Shown here: piece after piece, positions 8,070 through 15,033 of the stretch
Layout: each line of letters begins with the position of its first letter
How positions within the stretch are numbered: the stretch's first letter is position 1
Assembly: GCA_903904545.1 (NCBI GenBank)
Contig: CAIVDB010000088.1
Coordinates: forward strand, 1 to 19,673
DNA length: 19,673 nucleotides
From: an uncultured bacterium
GTDB taxonomy: Bacteria; Patescibacteria; JAEDAM01; Absconditabacterales; Absconditicoccaceae
Direction: 5' to 3'
Notes under the pieces: model-generated
Databases searched by the model: none
Told to the model about the DNA's origin: nothing
What the model saw: only the letters and a program-made list of their open reading frames with translations
Made by a program: the position numbers and the translations under genes

Positions 8070-8104
8070 AAAAAAAAGGAACATTTCTGTTGCCTTATTT
8101 TTTT
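8070..8104. terminator. Bidirectional intrinsic terminator
   Basis: AAGGAACA and TGTT-G-CCTT form a stem with a TTTC loop and one bulged G. It is flanked by a run of eight or more A's on the left and ATTTTTTT on the right, so it has a U-tract in both directions. It would end the 356-aa gene on the plus strand and the tRNA-Val transcript on the minus strand. Confidence 0.8.
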
Positions 8105-8171
8105 AATTGGTGGACGATAGAGGATTTTCACCCCGTAGTCCTACGGGGCAGGCCTCCGACCTCCGCACGTA
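8104..8171 (-). pseudogene. Partial tRNA-Val 3' half interrupted by a GC-rich palindrome
   Basis: From 8101 the sequence repeats the 3' end of the intact tRNA (ttaattggtggacgatagaggatt, identical to 8181-8204). Instead of continuing into the T loop it has about 26 bases containing CCCCGTAG-TC-CTACGGGG. Then cctccgacctccgcacgt follows, clearly related to the intact gene's cctcctacctctcgcacgt, up to the anticodon stem. The 5' half of the tRNA is missing, so it cannot be functional. Confidence 0.75.
8135..8156. repeat. CCCCGTAG palindrome, copy 1
   Basis: A perfect 8-bp inverted repeat, CCCCGTAG and CTACGGGG, around a 2-base centre, followed by CAGG. An identical pair of arms occurs at 12116-12137. 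It is GC-rich against the AT-rich background and sits inside the partial tRNA copy. Confidence 0.8.
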
Positions 8172-8185
8172 ATTATTTTTTTAAT

Positions 8186-8262
8186 TGGTGGACGATAGAG
8201 GATTCGAACCTCCTACCTCTCGCACGTCAAGCGAACGCTCTAGCCAAGTGAGCTAATCGTCC
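8186..8262 (-). tRNA. tRNA-Val (anticodon GAC)
   Basis: The reverse complement folds as a complete tRNA. Acceptor arms GGACGAT and ATCGTCC pair 7 of 7; the D stem is GCTC/GAGC; the anticodon stem TTCGC/GCGAG encloses loop TTGACGT with anticodon GAC. The T arm is GGAGG-TTCGAAT-CCTCT. The discriminator is A and CCA is encoded. It should read the valine codons GUC and GUU. It is alone, with no other tRNA in the window, and its transcript would run into the bidirectional terminator at 8070-8104. Confidence 0.96.
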
Positions 8263-8271
8263 ATTGTAGTC

Positions 8272-8320
8272 TAACTAATAGTGAATAACTAATAGTGAAT
8301 AACTAACAGTGAATAGTGTT
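8272..8320. repeat. 7-bp tandem array beside tRNA-Val (7 units)
   Basis: Alternating heptamers TAACTAA, TAGTGAA, TAACTAA, TAGTGAA, TAACTAA, CAGTGAA, TAGTGTT, with no gaps. The array lies 10 bases upstream of the tRNA gene, where its promoter should be. The rest of the gap (8321-8517) shows nothing I recognise; a minus-strand frame at 8303-8497 has only a TTG start and is not called. Confidence 0.9.
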
Positions 8321-8517
8321 GGATTTTTTTTGAAGGACTTTGTAATTAGAGTTTAGACTAATTCCCAGTAAACGAATTTCAACGAAGGACAAGATAGTGA
8401 TTTCTGTTTGGATTTCAATCTTTCTTTGATTTCTTATTTTATTGACTTTGTTTCTGTAATATATATGATGTGAACTCAAAATAAAATTCTTAAACAATAA
8501 TAATTAATATTTGTGCT

Positions 8518-8862
8518 ATGAAAAAAATTTTACTCTTTATCGTTATGGCATTTTTGCCTACACTAATTTTTGCTCAATATGAGCGTCTATTTACAAGATC
8601 AGATGTCCCTTTGGACACAAACACATTTGATTTCCTTGGATTTTTGATAGTTGTTTTCTCTGCCTGGTGTTCTTATGCCATCAATGTGAAAAAGGGATTC
8701 TATTATCTTGGATATTTAGGATTCATTATTGCGTTGGCTATCTTCTATACGGCTTGTCCGTGTGATGCTAAGTTCTTTATTTCCCTTCTCTTTCTCCCTG
8801 TTTTAGGGTGTTTGATTGGATATGTTCTTTATAAATTTTGCTTTGTAAGGTCAAAAACTTAG
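8518..8862 (+). CDS. Small membrane protein, unknown (114 aa)
   Basis: ATG 8518 to TAG 8860-8862, with no in-frame TGA. The first 20 residues (MKKILLFIVMAFLPTLIFAQ) look like a signal peptide or an N-terminal helix. Three further hydrophobic segments follow: roughly 38-56 (FDFLGFLIVVFSAWCSYAI), 62-82 (FYYLGYLGFIIALAIFYTA) and 87-108 (FFISLLFLPVLGCLIGYVLY). Four cysteines occur, two in CPC just before the last helix. No family is recognised. It is transcribed alone, followed by an AT-rich terminator hairpin 18 bases past the stop. The start has the T-rich no-Shine-Dalgarno context typical of this window. Confidence 0.75.
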   Translation: MKKILLFIVMAFLPTLIFAQYERLFTRSDVPLDTNTFDFLGFLIVVFSAWCSYAINVKKGFYYLGYLGFIIALAIFYTACPCDAKFFISLLFLPVLGCLIGYVLYKFCFVRSKT

Positions 8863-8880
8863 TTATCCTAACTTATTAAT

Positions 8881-8913
8881 AAAAATGATTGTCTTATTGG
8901 GATAATCATTTTT
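8881..8913 (+). terminator. Intrinsic terminator after the 114-aa gene
   Basis: Perfect 10-bp arms AAAAATGATT (8881-8890) and AATCATTTTT (8904-8913), extended inward by three pairs, with a 7-base loop and the T-run forming part of the 3' arm. Confidence 0.75.
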
Positions 8914-8956
8914 AGATAGAGCTATTTCAGTCCACCTTGTATCTTTAGCCTAAATC

Positions 8957-8985
8957 ACTACAGTCTTGCCTGTTTATCCTGCTTA
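8957..8985 (-). repeat. Probable short copy of the dispersed degenerate repeat
   Basis: The stretch actacagtcttgcctgtttatcc-tgctta aligns loosely with atta-ctgcataccggtttatcc-agctac at 5420-5450. It lies just upstream of the uup-like gene start. The match is short and imperfect. Confidence 0.35.
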
Positions 8986-8990
8986 TCTGT

Positions 8991-10832
8991 ATGCAATATC
9001 TCAAGGTTACTCAGCTCACGAAATCCTATTCTCATGTCCCTCTCGTAGATCATGTGGATTTTACGATTTCTGCAGGGCAGAAGATTGCTTTGGTTGCGAG
9101 AAATGGAGCTGGAAAGAGTACCTTGATGCAGTTACTCCTTGGGAATATAGATAAGACCGATGGTGATATTTCGTGGAGAAAATGACTCCGTATTGCGTCT
9201 CTTGCTCAAGAGCCCGATCTCGATCCTGAAATGCTTGTGATCGATGCCTTGTTTGCTACGGACTATCCTCCTGCAAAACTTTTGAAACAATATGAACAAG
9301 TGATCCATGATCCCTCTGCTGATCCCGTCCGTGTCCAGACCTTACTTACGGAAATGGATGCTCAGCAGGTATGGTCCTATGAATCCAAGGTATCTCAGAT
9401 CATTAGCCAACTCCATCTGCAAGACTATCTCAATCAAACCATAGCAACGCTTTCGTGAGGGGAGGCAAAACGTGTCGCTCTAGCTCAAATTCTGATCCAA
9501 GAACCAGATTTATTTTTCTTAGACGAACCCACAAACCATCTCGACTTAGATATGATAGAATGGCTAGAACGCTACCTGACGCAGACGCATATTACCCTCT
9601 TTATGGTGACGCATGATAGATATTTTTTGGAGAGGATTTGTACCGACATCTTTTCTTTGGAGAGAGGGAAACTGATCCAATATCCAGGGAATTACTCGTA
9701 TTTTCTAGAAAAAAAGGCCGAGCGTGAAGAGAATGAACAGATAGAACTCCATAAATTGAAACAGTTGCTCAAAAAGGAGCTTGCCTGGATTCGCAGAGCG
9801 CCGAGTGGAAGACAGACGAAGTCTGAGTTTAGAGCCAAAAGATATGAAGATATCCAGGACTCGTATACGGGGAAAAGAAAGGATGCTGAATCGAGTGGTC
9901 AGCGTTTGGTCTTGGATGTGAAGGAAAGGACTTTGGGATCTAAGATTGTGGTGTGTAAACATGTCCAGAAATCTTTTGGCGATAAGACGATTCTGAAAGA
10001 TTTTACCTATGAATTCCGTTATCGTGATCGTGTAGGAATCATTGGAAAAAATGGTGTTGGAAAAACGACATTACTCCAATTACTTCTTCGAGAGGCTCTT
10101 CCTGATGGCGGAACCATTGTCATGGGAGAGACGATTGTGGTGGGATATTATCAGCAAAAGCAAATGCAATTCCCTGAAGAAAAAAAACTTATTGATGTCG
10201 TCCCTTTCCCTGTTCTTCTTGAAAAATTTCTCTTTCCTCCTGCACAACAACATCAACGTATCTCGACACTGAGCGGTGGAGAGAAAAAAAGATTACAATT
10301 ACTTACGATCTTGATGCATAATCCCAATTTCCTTATTCTTGATGAGCCAACAAATGATTTGGATGTGCTTACTTTAGGAGTATTAGAAGATTTCCTTTTG
10401 CAATATAAAGGATGCTTGATTGTCGTTAGTCATGATAGATTCTTTATGGATAGAATTGTGGAGCATTTGTTTGTCTTTACAGGAAATGGTGCTATCGATG
10501 ATTTCTGGTGAACCTATAGTGAATATGCTGCTACCAATAGCTCTCCTACGCTAGCTGTTGCATCCCAACGCAAAGTCATTAGTCTTGTAGAAGAGGAAGC
10601 GAGCACTCCTTCTTCTCCCAAAAAATTATCTTATAACGAAAAACGTGAATTTGATGCATTGGCACAAGATATAGAAACTCTAGAATCGAGGAAAGATGAG
10701 GTCAATCGCTTATTTAATCAGAAAGATTTATCTTACGATGAAATTACTTTCTTATCAGAAGAACTTGGTGATATCCTCAAACAACTTCAACAAAAAGAAT
10801 ATAGACGACTTGAACTCTCCGAGAGAGCATAA
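8991..10832 (+). CDS. uup: ABC-F ATPase, Uup-like (613 aa)
   Basis: ATG 8991 to TAA 10830-10832, three TGAs as Gly. ABC-F proteins have two ATPase domains and no membrane part; they act on ribosomes or nucleic-acid structures. Domain 1: Walker A ARNGAGKST (residues 36-44), signature LSGGE with its first Gly encoded by TGA at 9456, Walker B DLFFLDEPTNHLD, switch VTHDRYF. Domain 2: Walker A GKNGVGKTT, signature LSGGE, Walker B FLILDEPTNDLD, switch VSHDRFF. Between them lies the charged ABC-F linker (KQLLKKELAWIRRAPSGRQ), close to Uup sequences. The C-terminal 80 residues (EKREFDALAQDIETLESRKD) are predicted coiled coil, as in Uup. The first Walker A glycine is Ala36 (GCG), a deviation from GRNGAGKS. 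engB follows after 26 bases, probably in one operon. Confidence 0.9.
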
Positions 10833-10858
10833 ATTATTTACTTTATTAGCCACTTCTT

Positions 10859-11449
10859 ATGCGTAGCTTAGATGCTGTATTTATCAAAAGTGCTGCCCGT
10901 TTGGATCAATGTCCAGATTCGACATTGCCTGAATTTGCGCTTATCGGCAGATCTAATGTAGGGAAATCGAGTGTGATTAATTTTTTGACTAATCAATCCC
11001 ATCTTGCTAAAGCTTCTTCTACTCCCGGGAAAACACAATTACTTAATTTCTTTTTGATCGATAGTTCGTGGTATCTTGTAGATTTGCCAGGATATGGCTA
11101 TGCCAAATATTCTGTAGAGGAGAGGAAACAATGGATGGATAGTATCCAAGACTATTTCACTGAACGCAAATGTCTGAGAAGAGTATTTGTCCTTATCGAT
11201 GGAAGTATCCCTCCTCAAGCTATTGATATGGATTTTTGTGCAGTATTGCACCAAGAAAATATCCGTTTTGATATTATTGTAACCAAGATAGACAAGGCAA
11301 CTCAGAAAGAACTTGCCTTACATACCAGACAACTTACCTTTGCTCTAGAAAAACATATTGGTACATTACCTCAAATTTTCCTTACGTCTAGTGCTAAGAA
11401 AAAGTGAAGAGATGCTCTTTTGGACCGCATTTATGATCTTTTGGGATAG
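10859..11449 (+). CDS. engB: Ribosome biogenesis GTPase EngB/YsxC/YihA (196 aa)
   Basis: EngB is a small Ras-like GTPase needed for assembly of the large ribosomal subunit. ATG 10859 to TAG 11447-11449, with one TGA as Gly at 11405 (SSAKKKGRDALLDRIYDLLG). G1 is GRSNVGKSS (residues 30-38), G2 lies in STPGKTQLLNFF, G3 is DLPGYGYAK, G4 is TKID and G5 is TSSAKK. All are canonical for the family, and length is normal. Without reading through the TGA the last 14 residues, including the terminal helix, would be lost. It follows the uup-like gene closely, and both act around the ribosome. A hairpin follows the stop. Confidence 0.96.
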
Positions 11450-11452
11450 AAA

Positions 11453-11478
11453 AAACTATCCCTGCGCAGAGATAGTTT
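11453..11478 (+). terminator. Hairpin after engB
   Basis: Perfect 8-bp arms AAACTATC (11453-11460) and GATAGTTT (11471-11478) with a 10-base loop, starting 4 bases after the stop. The T-run is only three bases, so termination may be partial. Confidence 0.55.
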
Positions 11479-11498
11479 CTGAAAATATAGTAATATGA

Positions 11499-11528
11499 AA
11501 GAGAAGAAATGGACCATTTCCTTCTCTT
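11499..11528 (-). terminator. Hairpin ending the 45-aa minus-strand gene
   Basis: On the minus strand AAGAGAAG-G-AAATGG pairs with CCATTT-CTTCTCTT, 14 bp with one bulge and a very tight centre, then TTTCAT. It lies 19 bases past the stop codon, between the convergent engB and 45-aa genes. Confidence 0.5.
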
Positions 11529-11546
11529 ATGTATATTGTTGTTTAA

Positions 11547-11684
11547 TTACCCAATTTGTGCCATAGTGATAGTAAGTGCACTATTGACTACAGTGAATGC
11601 GAAGATAGCCCAAAGTAGTACCAAGATAAGACGGTCCTTGTGAGGTGTGTTTTGGTCTACATGTGCAATAAGTTTCTTTACCAT
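11547..11684 (-). CDS. Small single-pass membrane protein (45 aa)
   Basis: Leftward from ATG 11682-11684 to TAA 11547-11549 gives 45 residues. A polar, basic N-terminus (MVKKLIAHVDQNTPHKDR) is followed by one hydrophobic helix (LILVLLWAIFAFTVVNSAL) and a short tail TITMAQIG. This is the layout of a small membrane-anchored accessory subunit; no family is recognised. Support is unusually strong for its size. A near-perfect TTGACA-N16-TATAAT promoter lies 31-58 bases upstream, and a long hairpin follows the stop. There is no in-frame TGA. No Shine-Dalgarno is present. Confidence 0.68.
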   Translation of the reverse strand: MVKKLIAHVDQNTPHKDRLILVLLWAIFAFTVVNSALTITMAQIG

Positions 11685-11714
11685 TATAGTGTATAAGAAG
11701 ATAAATACATATAA

Positions 11715-11742
11715 ATTATAATCTAAATAAAAAATTTGTCAA
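11715..11742 (-). promoter_or_regulatory. Consensus promoter of the 45-aa gene
   Basis: Minus strand: TTGACA (11737-11742), 16-base spacer, TATAAT (11715-11720). Both boxes match the sigma70 consensus exactly. The predicted start near 11708 leaves a leader of about 24 bases. Confidence 0.75.
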
Positions 11743-11785
11743 ATTTTTGCATACTTTTTTTGAGGTGGATATTGGTATATGTTTA

Positions 11786-11813
11786 TAATAACTAGTAACC
11801 AATAACCAATAAC
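11786..11813. repeat. 7-bp tandem array (4 units)
   Basis: TAATAAC, TAGTAAC, CAATAAC, CAATAAC in tandem, sharing the pattern NANTAAC. It opens the 800-base gene-free stretch 11685-12484. Confidence 0.8.
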
Positions 11814-11832
11814 TTTTTTCTTCTATGAAAAA

Positions 11833-11865
11833 CGCTTGCAGGTGACCTCATCCCGTCTGCAAGCG
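11833..11865 (+). other. Perfect 9-bp hairpin inside a 24-codon ORF
   Basis: CGCTTGCAG (11833-11841) pairs with CTGCAAGCG (11857-11865). An ORF from ATG 11825 to TAA at about 11899 begins MKNACRGPHPVCKR with one TGA as Gly and spans the hairpin. The ATG follows TTTTTTCTTCT, the same kind of context as real starts here. Whether it is translated cannot be judged. Confidence 0.35.
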
Positions 11866-12015
11866 AATCTCTATGTACGTATGTTTACATCAGTTTTAAA
11901 CCTCTATCTCTTGATATCTTTTTCTTTCCTTCTGATGACACACGCAGTATATGGATGTACCTTAAGGGAACCTTAAGAATAAATAATCTACTTTTTGTGG
12001 GACGCTTCGCTGAGA

Positions 12016-12043
12016 CCTACTTTTGTCTTGATGCAAAAGTAGG
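12016..12043. repeat. 10-bp hairpin element
   Basis: CCTACTTTTG and CAAAAGTAGG are perfect inverted arms around an 8-base loop TCTTGATG, followed by GCAAAAAATCAAGG. It lies in the gene-free stretch, together with a minus-strand frame (11962-12156) that consists of such repeats. Confidence 0.65.
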
Positions 12044-12115
12044 CAAAAAATCAAGGCCTCGCAGATCGCATGTTGCTCGGCCATGGTTTGCTTAGTCGAA
12101 GTCTGTCTTCCAGCC

Positions 12116-12137
12116 CCCCGTAGTTCTACGGGGCAGG
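12116..12137. repeat. CCCCGTAG palindrome, copy 2
   Basis: CCCCGTAG-TT-CTACGGGG-CAGG, with the same arms as at 8135-8156. Flanking AGCC and GGCT extend the pairing by four bases with a 2-base bulge. Confidence 0.8.
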
Positions 12138-12202
12138 CTTCCCTCACGGCAGCCAAGTTTTGGAATAAGATAATAAGAAAAATTTATTGCCCTGTGGCAA
12201 CA

Positions 12203-12285
12203 ATTACTGCCTTACCGGTAACGACATGAATGGTTTTGTGCTATTTGAGACAAGTGTTGCGATGGATACATCGGAGTTTTTTATA
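12203..12285 (-). repeat. Dispersed degenerate repeat, second copy
   Basis: It contains atta-ctgccttaccggt, aacgacatg and acaagtgttgcgatggatac followed by atcggagttttttata. These blocks occur in the same order at 5381-5520. The best block (12252-12285 against 5384-5417) differs at only about five of 34 positions. Confidence 0.6.
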
Positions 12286-12335
12286 TAATCTGTTTGTGGG
12301 TAGCTACCTGCATTGCACTCTATTTTCCTCAATTC

Positions 12336-12394
12336 TGTACGACCTTGTTCGACCTGCCTGCCGGTAGGCAAGGTTTTGTACGACTTTGTACAAT
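12336..12394. repeat. Dispersed palindromic element, copy 2 (uninterrupted)
   Basis: The core GCCTGCCGGTAGGC (12356-12369) is a near-perfect palindrome, flanked by TGTACGACCTTGTTCG on the left and TTTTGTACGACTTTGTAC on the right. It is the reverse complement of the element at 870-948 without the central insert. Beyond the repeats listed, nothing is recognised in 11685-12484. Confidence 0.75.
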
Positions 12395-12484
12395 TTTTTA
12401 CTCTTCCTTCTCTGTCGATTTATTTGATTCTTATTCCCAAAGCAGTATATGTAAGGGTATGTTTTTATTCCCTTTTTTCTTTGT

Positions 12485-13864
12485 ATGAAAATTACCTTTT
12501 GTGGAGCAGCTCAATTTGTTGCTGGATCGTGTTATCTTATCGAAACAGGAGCGACAAAATTTCTCATCGATTGCGGAATGTATCAAGGTCCTAAGGAAGT
12601 GATGAGGATGAATTATGAACCATTTCTCTTTGATCCTTCTGAAATAGATTTTGTCTTGTTGACTCATGCGCATATTGATCATTGTGGATTGATTCCTAAG
12701 TTACATATCCAATGATTCGAAGGGAAAATTTATGCGACGTCTGCTACCAAAGATCTGACCTGAATCCTTCTCGAGGATAGTGCTGATATCCAGTTACACA
12801 ATACAGAAGAAGAAAATAAAAGAAGAAAACAGAATCATTTGGAGCCTAGAGTCCCTTTGTTTACACTTAAGGATGCCATGGCGAGTATGCGTTTGTTTTC
12901 TTTGGTAGAATATGGTAAGATGAATAAACTTACCGAGACTATTCAAGTAAGATATCAAGATGCCTGACATATTATTGGTTCAGCACATATAGAACTTTTC
13001 GTCACTGAAGAGGGAGTGCAAAAGAAATTTGTTTTCTCAGGAGACATTGGACAACGAAATACCCCTATTGTCCAAGATCCTACTTTGATCTCTGAAGCTG
13101 ATTATGTCTTTATGGAATCTACTTATGGTGATAGATTGCACGAAGATGTTGCTCGTAAACAAGAGATTCTTCTCGAGCATGTGATTGCAGCTTACAATAA
13201 AGGAGGAAAACTCTTAATCCCTTCTTTTGCAGTAGAAAGGACTCAAGAGCTCTTATATTTTTTCAGTAAACTTATTGCCGAATGATCTTTCCCCAAAGAA
13301 AAAATTTTCCTCGATAGTCCACTTGCGATCAAGGCAACAGAAATCTTCAAAAAACATATTGAATGTTTTGATGATCAGGCGCGTAATGATTACGTCAATC
13401 CTTTCGATCCAGAATATCTGCAAGCGCTGCCTACGGCAGAAGATTCCAAGATTCTTAATAATTATCAATATCCTTGTATCGTCATCGCAGGAAATGGAAT
13501 GTGTACTGCCGGTAGAATAGTCCATCATCTCAAACATGGTTTATCCAATCCCAAAAATTCAGTCCTTTTCGTTGGGTATCAAGCAGAATGAACGCTTGGA
13601 AGATATATTCTCGAAGGAGAAAAAATGGTCAGAATGATGGGCGATGAAGTTGTTGTCCATGCCGATATCGACAAGATGAATAGTTTCTCTGCTCATGCCG
13701 ATGCTAATGAATTAGTCAAATGGGCCCAGGGATTTGCTGTCCCACCAAAAAATATCTTTATCATGCATGGAGAAGGAAAAGCACAAGAAGCCTTGCAGAC
13801 CAATCTTCGCGCTTTGGGCTATACCACATCCATTCCAAAATTGTGAGAAAGTGTAGTTTTGTAG
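12485..13864 (+). CDS. Beta-CASP metallo-beta-lactamase RNA-processing nuclease (459 aa)
   Basis: ATG 12485 to TAG 13862-13864 with six TGAs as Gly. It belongs to the metallo-beta-lactamase family with a beta-CASP domain (CPSF73/YSH1-like group), zinc-dependent RNA endo- or 5'-exonucleases. Motif 2 is THAHIDHCG (His61, His63, Asp65, His66). DAGHIIGSAH carries the motif 3 histidine, with its Gly encoded by TGA at 12965. FSGDIG carries the motif 4 Asp. Beta-CASP signatures follow: [21 protein letters not shown], and the C-terminal [13 protein letters not shown] with GMCTAGR before it. It lacks the extra C-terminal domain and KH domains of RNase J and archaeal CPSF, so its exact cleavage role is open. 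A Nudix gene follows after 64 bases. Confidence 0.92.
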
Positions 13865-13871
13865 TCTGGAA

Positions 13872-13899
13872 GATTATGATAAATGATAAATGATAGATT
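13872..13899. repeat. 7-bp tandem array (4 units)
   Basis: GATTATG, ATAAATG, ATAAATG, ATAGATT. In a shifted frame this is the AATGATA unit seen at 5240. It starts 8 bases after the nuclease stop codon. Confidence 0.8.
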
Positions 13900-13928
13900 G
13901 TTTTTTGTTTTACTGATAATTATTTTCT

Positions 13929-14333
13929 ATGTCTCAATATTTCTGAGTGGCAGTAAAATGCATTATCCAAGATCCAGAAGGAAAAATTTTAGTGATCTTC
14001 AAAAGTGATATCGATGAAGTTAACCCTAATGACTTTGATATCCCTGGGGGAAGAATTCATCGATGAGAGAAGTTGGAAGATGCTCTTAGCAGGGAAGTAA
14101 AAGAGGAAGTGAATTTAGATATTGAGATTATAGGTGTTTCAAATCCTCGATGATTTACGCAAGGAGAATTGCACTTAGTTTGAATTACTTATATTGCAAA
14201 ATGTAAGGATATTTCTCCACTTCGTCTGAGTGAAGAACATACAGGATATTACTGGAAAACCAAAGAAGAAATTCTGACAGGTGAGTATCCGAAATGGCTG
14301 AAAGAAGAAGTCTCTAAAGTCGGAAGGTCGTAA
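13929..14333 (+). CDS. Nudix hydrolase (134 aa)
   Basis: ATG 13929 to TAA 14331-14333 with four TGAs as Gly. The Nudix box is present: G41-x5-E47-x7-R55-E56-V57-x-E59-E60, in GRIHRGEKLEDALSREVKEE, and its Gly46 is a TGA. The box ends in VNL, so the usual final Gly is Asn62; the metal-binding glutamates are intact. Nudix enzymes hydrolyse nucleoside diphosphates linked to another group; the start (CIIQDPEGKILVI) fits an NTP or sugar-nucleotide pyrophosphatase, but substrate cannot be told. It lies between the beta-CASP nuclease and a PAP2 phosphatase on the same strand. A terminator-like structure follows directly. Confidence 0.9.
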
Positions 14334-14381
14334 CCCCGCTAAAGACGGGGCTCGTTTCGCTCGAGTCTTTAAAGTCTTTTT
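14334..14381 (+). terminator. Terminator region with two alternative hairpins after the Nudix gene
   Basis: Directly after the stop, CCCCG/CGGGG (14334-14350) can pair. Alternatively AAAGAC (14341-14346) pairs with GTCTTT (14365-14370), with CTCG/CGA(G) inside, followed by AAAGTCTTTTTG. The two share bases 14341-14346, so only one can form. The second resembles an intrinsic terminator. Confidence 0.5.
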
Positions 14382-14382
14382 G

Positions 14383-14410
14383 TTATAAATTATAAATTAT
14401 AAATTATGGA
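14383..14410. repeat. 7-bp tandem array (4 units)
   Basis: TTATAAA, TTATAAA, TTATAAA, TTATGGA in tandem, 43 bases before the PAP2 start. The following bases (ATCACTC, TTCACTC, TTAATTA, TTAACTC) continue a weak 7-base rhythm. Confidence 0.75.
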
Positions 14411-14452
14411 AGAGCATCACTCTTCACTCTTAATTATTAACTCATTTCAAAA

Positions 14453-14998
14453 ATGGAATTATCGATTGTGCATTTTTTTCAATCTCTCTGACAAGGGACC
14501 TTTTTTGATACGATTATGTGGACGGTGAGTGCAAGAGGATTCTTGATCTTATTGCGAGTAGTTGCCTTAAGTCTCGCTTTATGGAAACATAAAAAACAAT
14601 GGAAACTCATCGTGATCTGCTTTGTTTTGGCAGGATTGCTGTTTTATGGAGTCTCAGAATTTTTCTTCAAAGATATCCTTGTTCATTTTACGTGAATAAA
14701 CGTCAGACCCTACCTTGCCCATCCTGACCTGATCCACGCCATCTGAACATCTTATTCAGACTCTTCTTTTCCTTCTAGTCATATGGCGAGTACCTTAGCT
14801 ATGTTGACCGTGATGGTGTATTTCTGGAAAAAAACTTGGGTCTATGCATTAATTATTGCAGTACTCATGGCAGTATCGAGGATGCATAATGGGATGCATT
14901 ATCTGAGTGATGTCCTTGTAGGAGCATTGGTGGGCATTCTCTGTGGGATGGTTGCTGTTTGGCTTGGGAAAATGATCTGGGAAAAAATGAAGAAATAA
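14453..14998 (+). CDS. PAP2-family membrane phosphatase (181 aa)
   Basis: ATG 14453 to TAA 14996-14998, three TGAs as Gly. PAP2 enzymes dephosphorylate phosphatidic acid, phosphatidylglycerophosphate or undecaprenyl pyrophosphate at the membrane. Motif 2 is FPSSHM (Pro107 to His110) and motif 3 is SRMHNGMHYLSD (Ser142-Arg143, His149, Asp153), the nucleophile His and its partner Asp. Motif 1 is recognisable as K...RPY (NVRPYLAH), with more residues than usual between Lys and Arg-Pro. About five hydrophobic segments surround these. Recycling of the lipid carrier for cell-wall synthesis is one plausible role but is inference. It ends convergently with the 227-aa gene, 35 bases away. Confidence 0.88.
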
Positions 14999-15033
14999 AT
15001 TTCTTGATGGAATAGCATCAATTATAACTATAA

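Noticed and set aside
8272..8320. Heptamer arrays as a CRISPR remnant
   Set aside because: Units are 7 bp with no spacers and no cas genes nearby.
8303..8497. 64-aa minus-strand ORF
   Set aside because: It has only a TTG start, low-complexity basic content and an end inside a heptamer array.
13275..13520. 81-aa ORF overlapping the beta-CASP nuclease
   Set aside because: It is in another frame of a gene whose own frame is continuous and motif-rich there.
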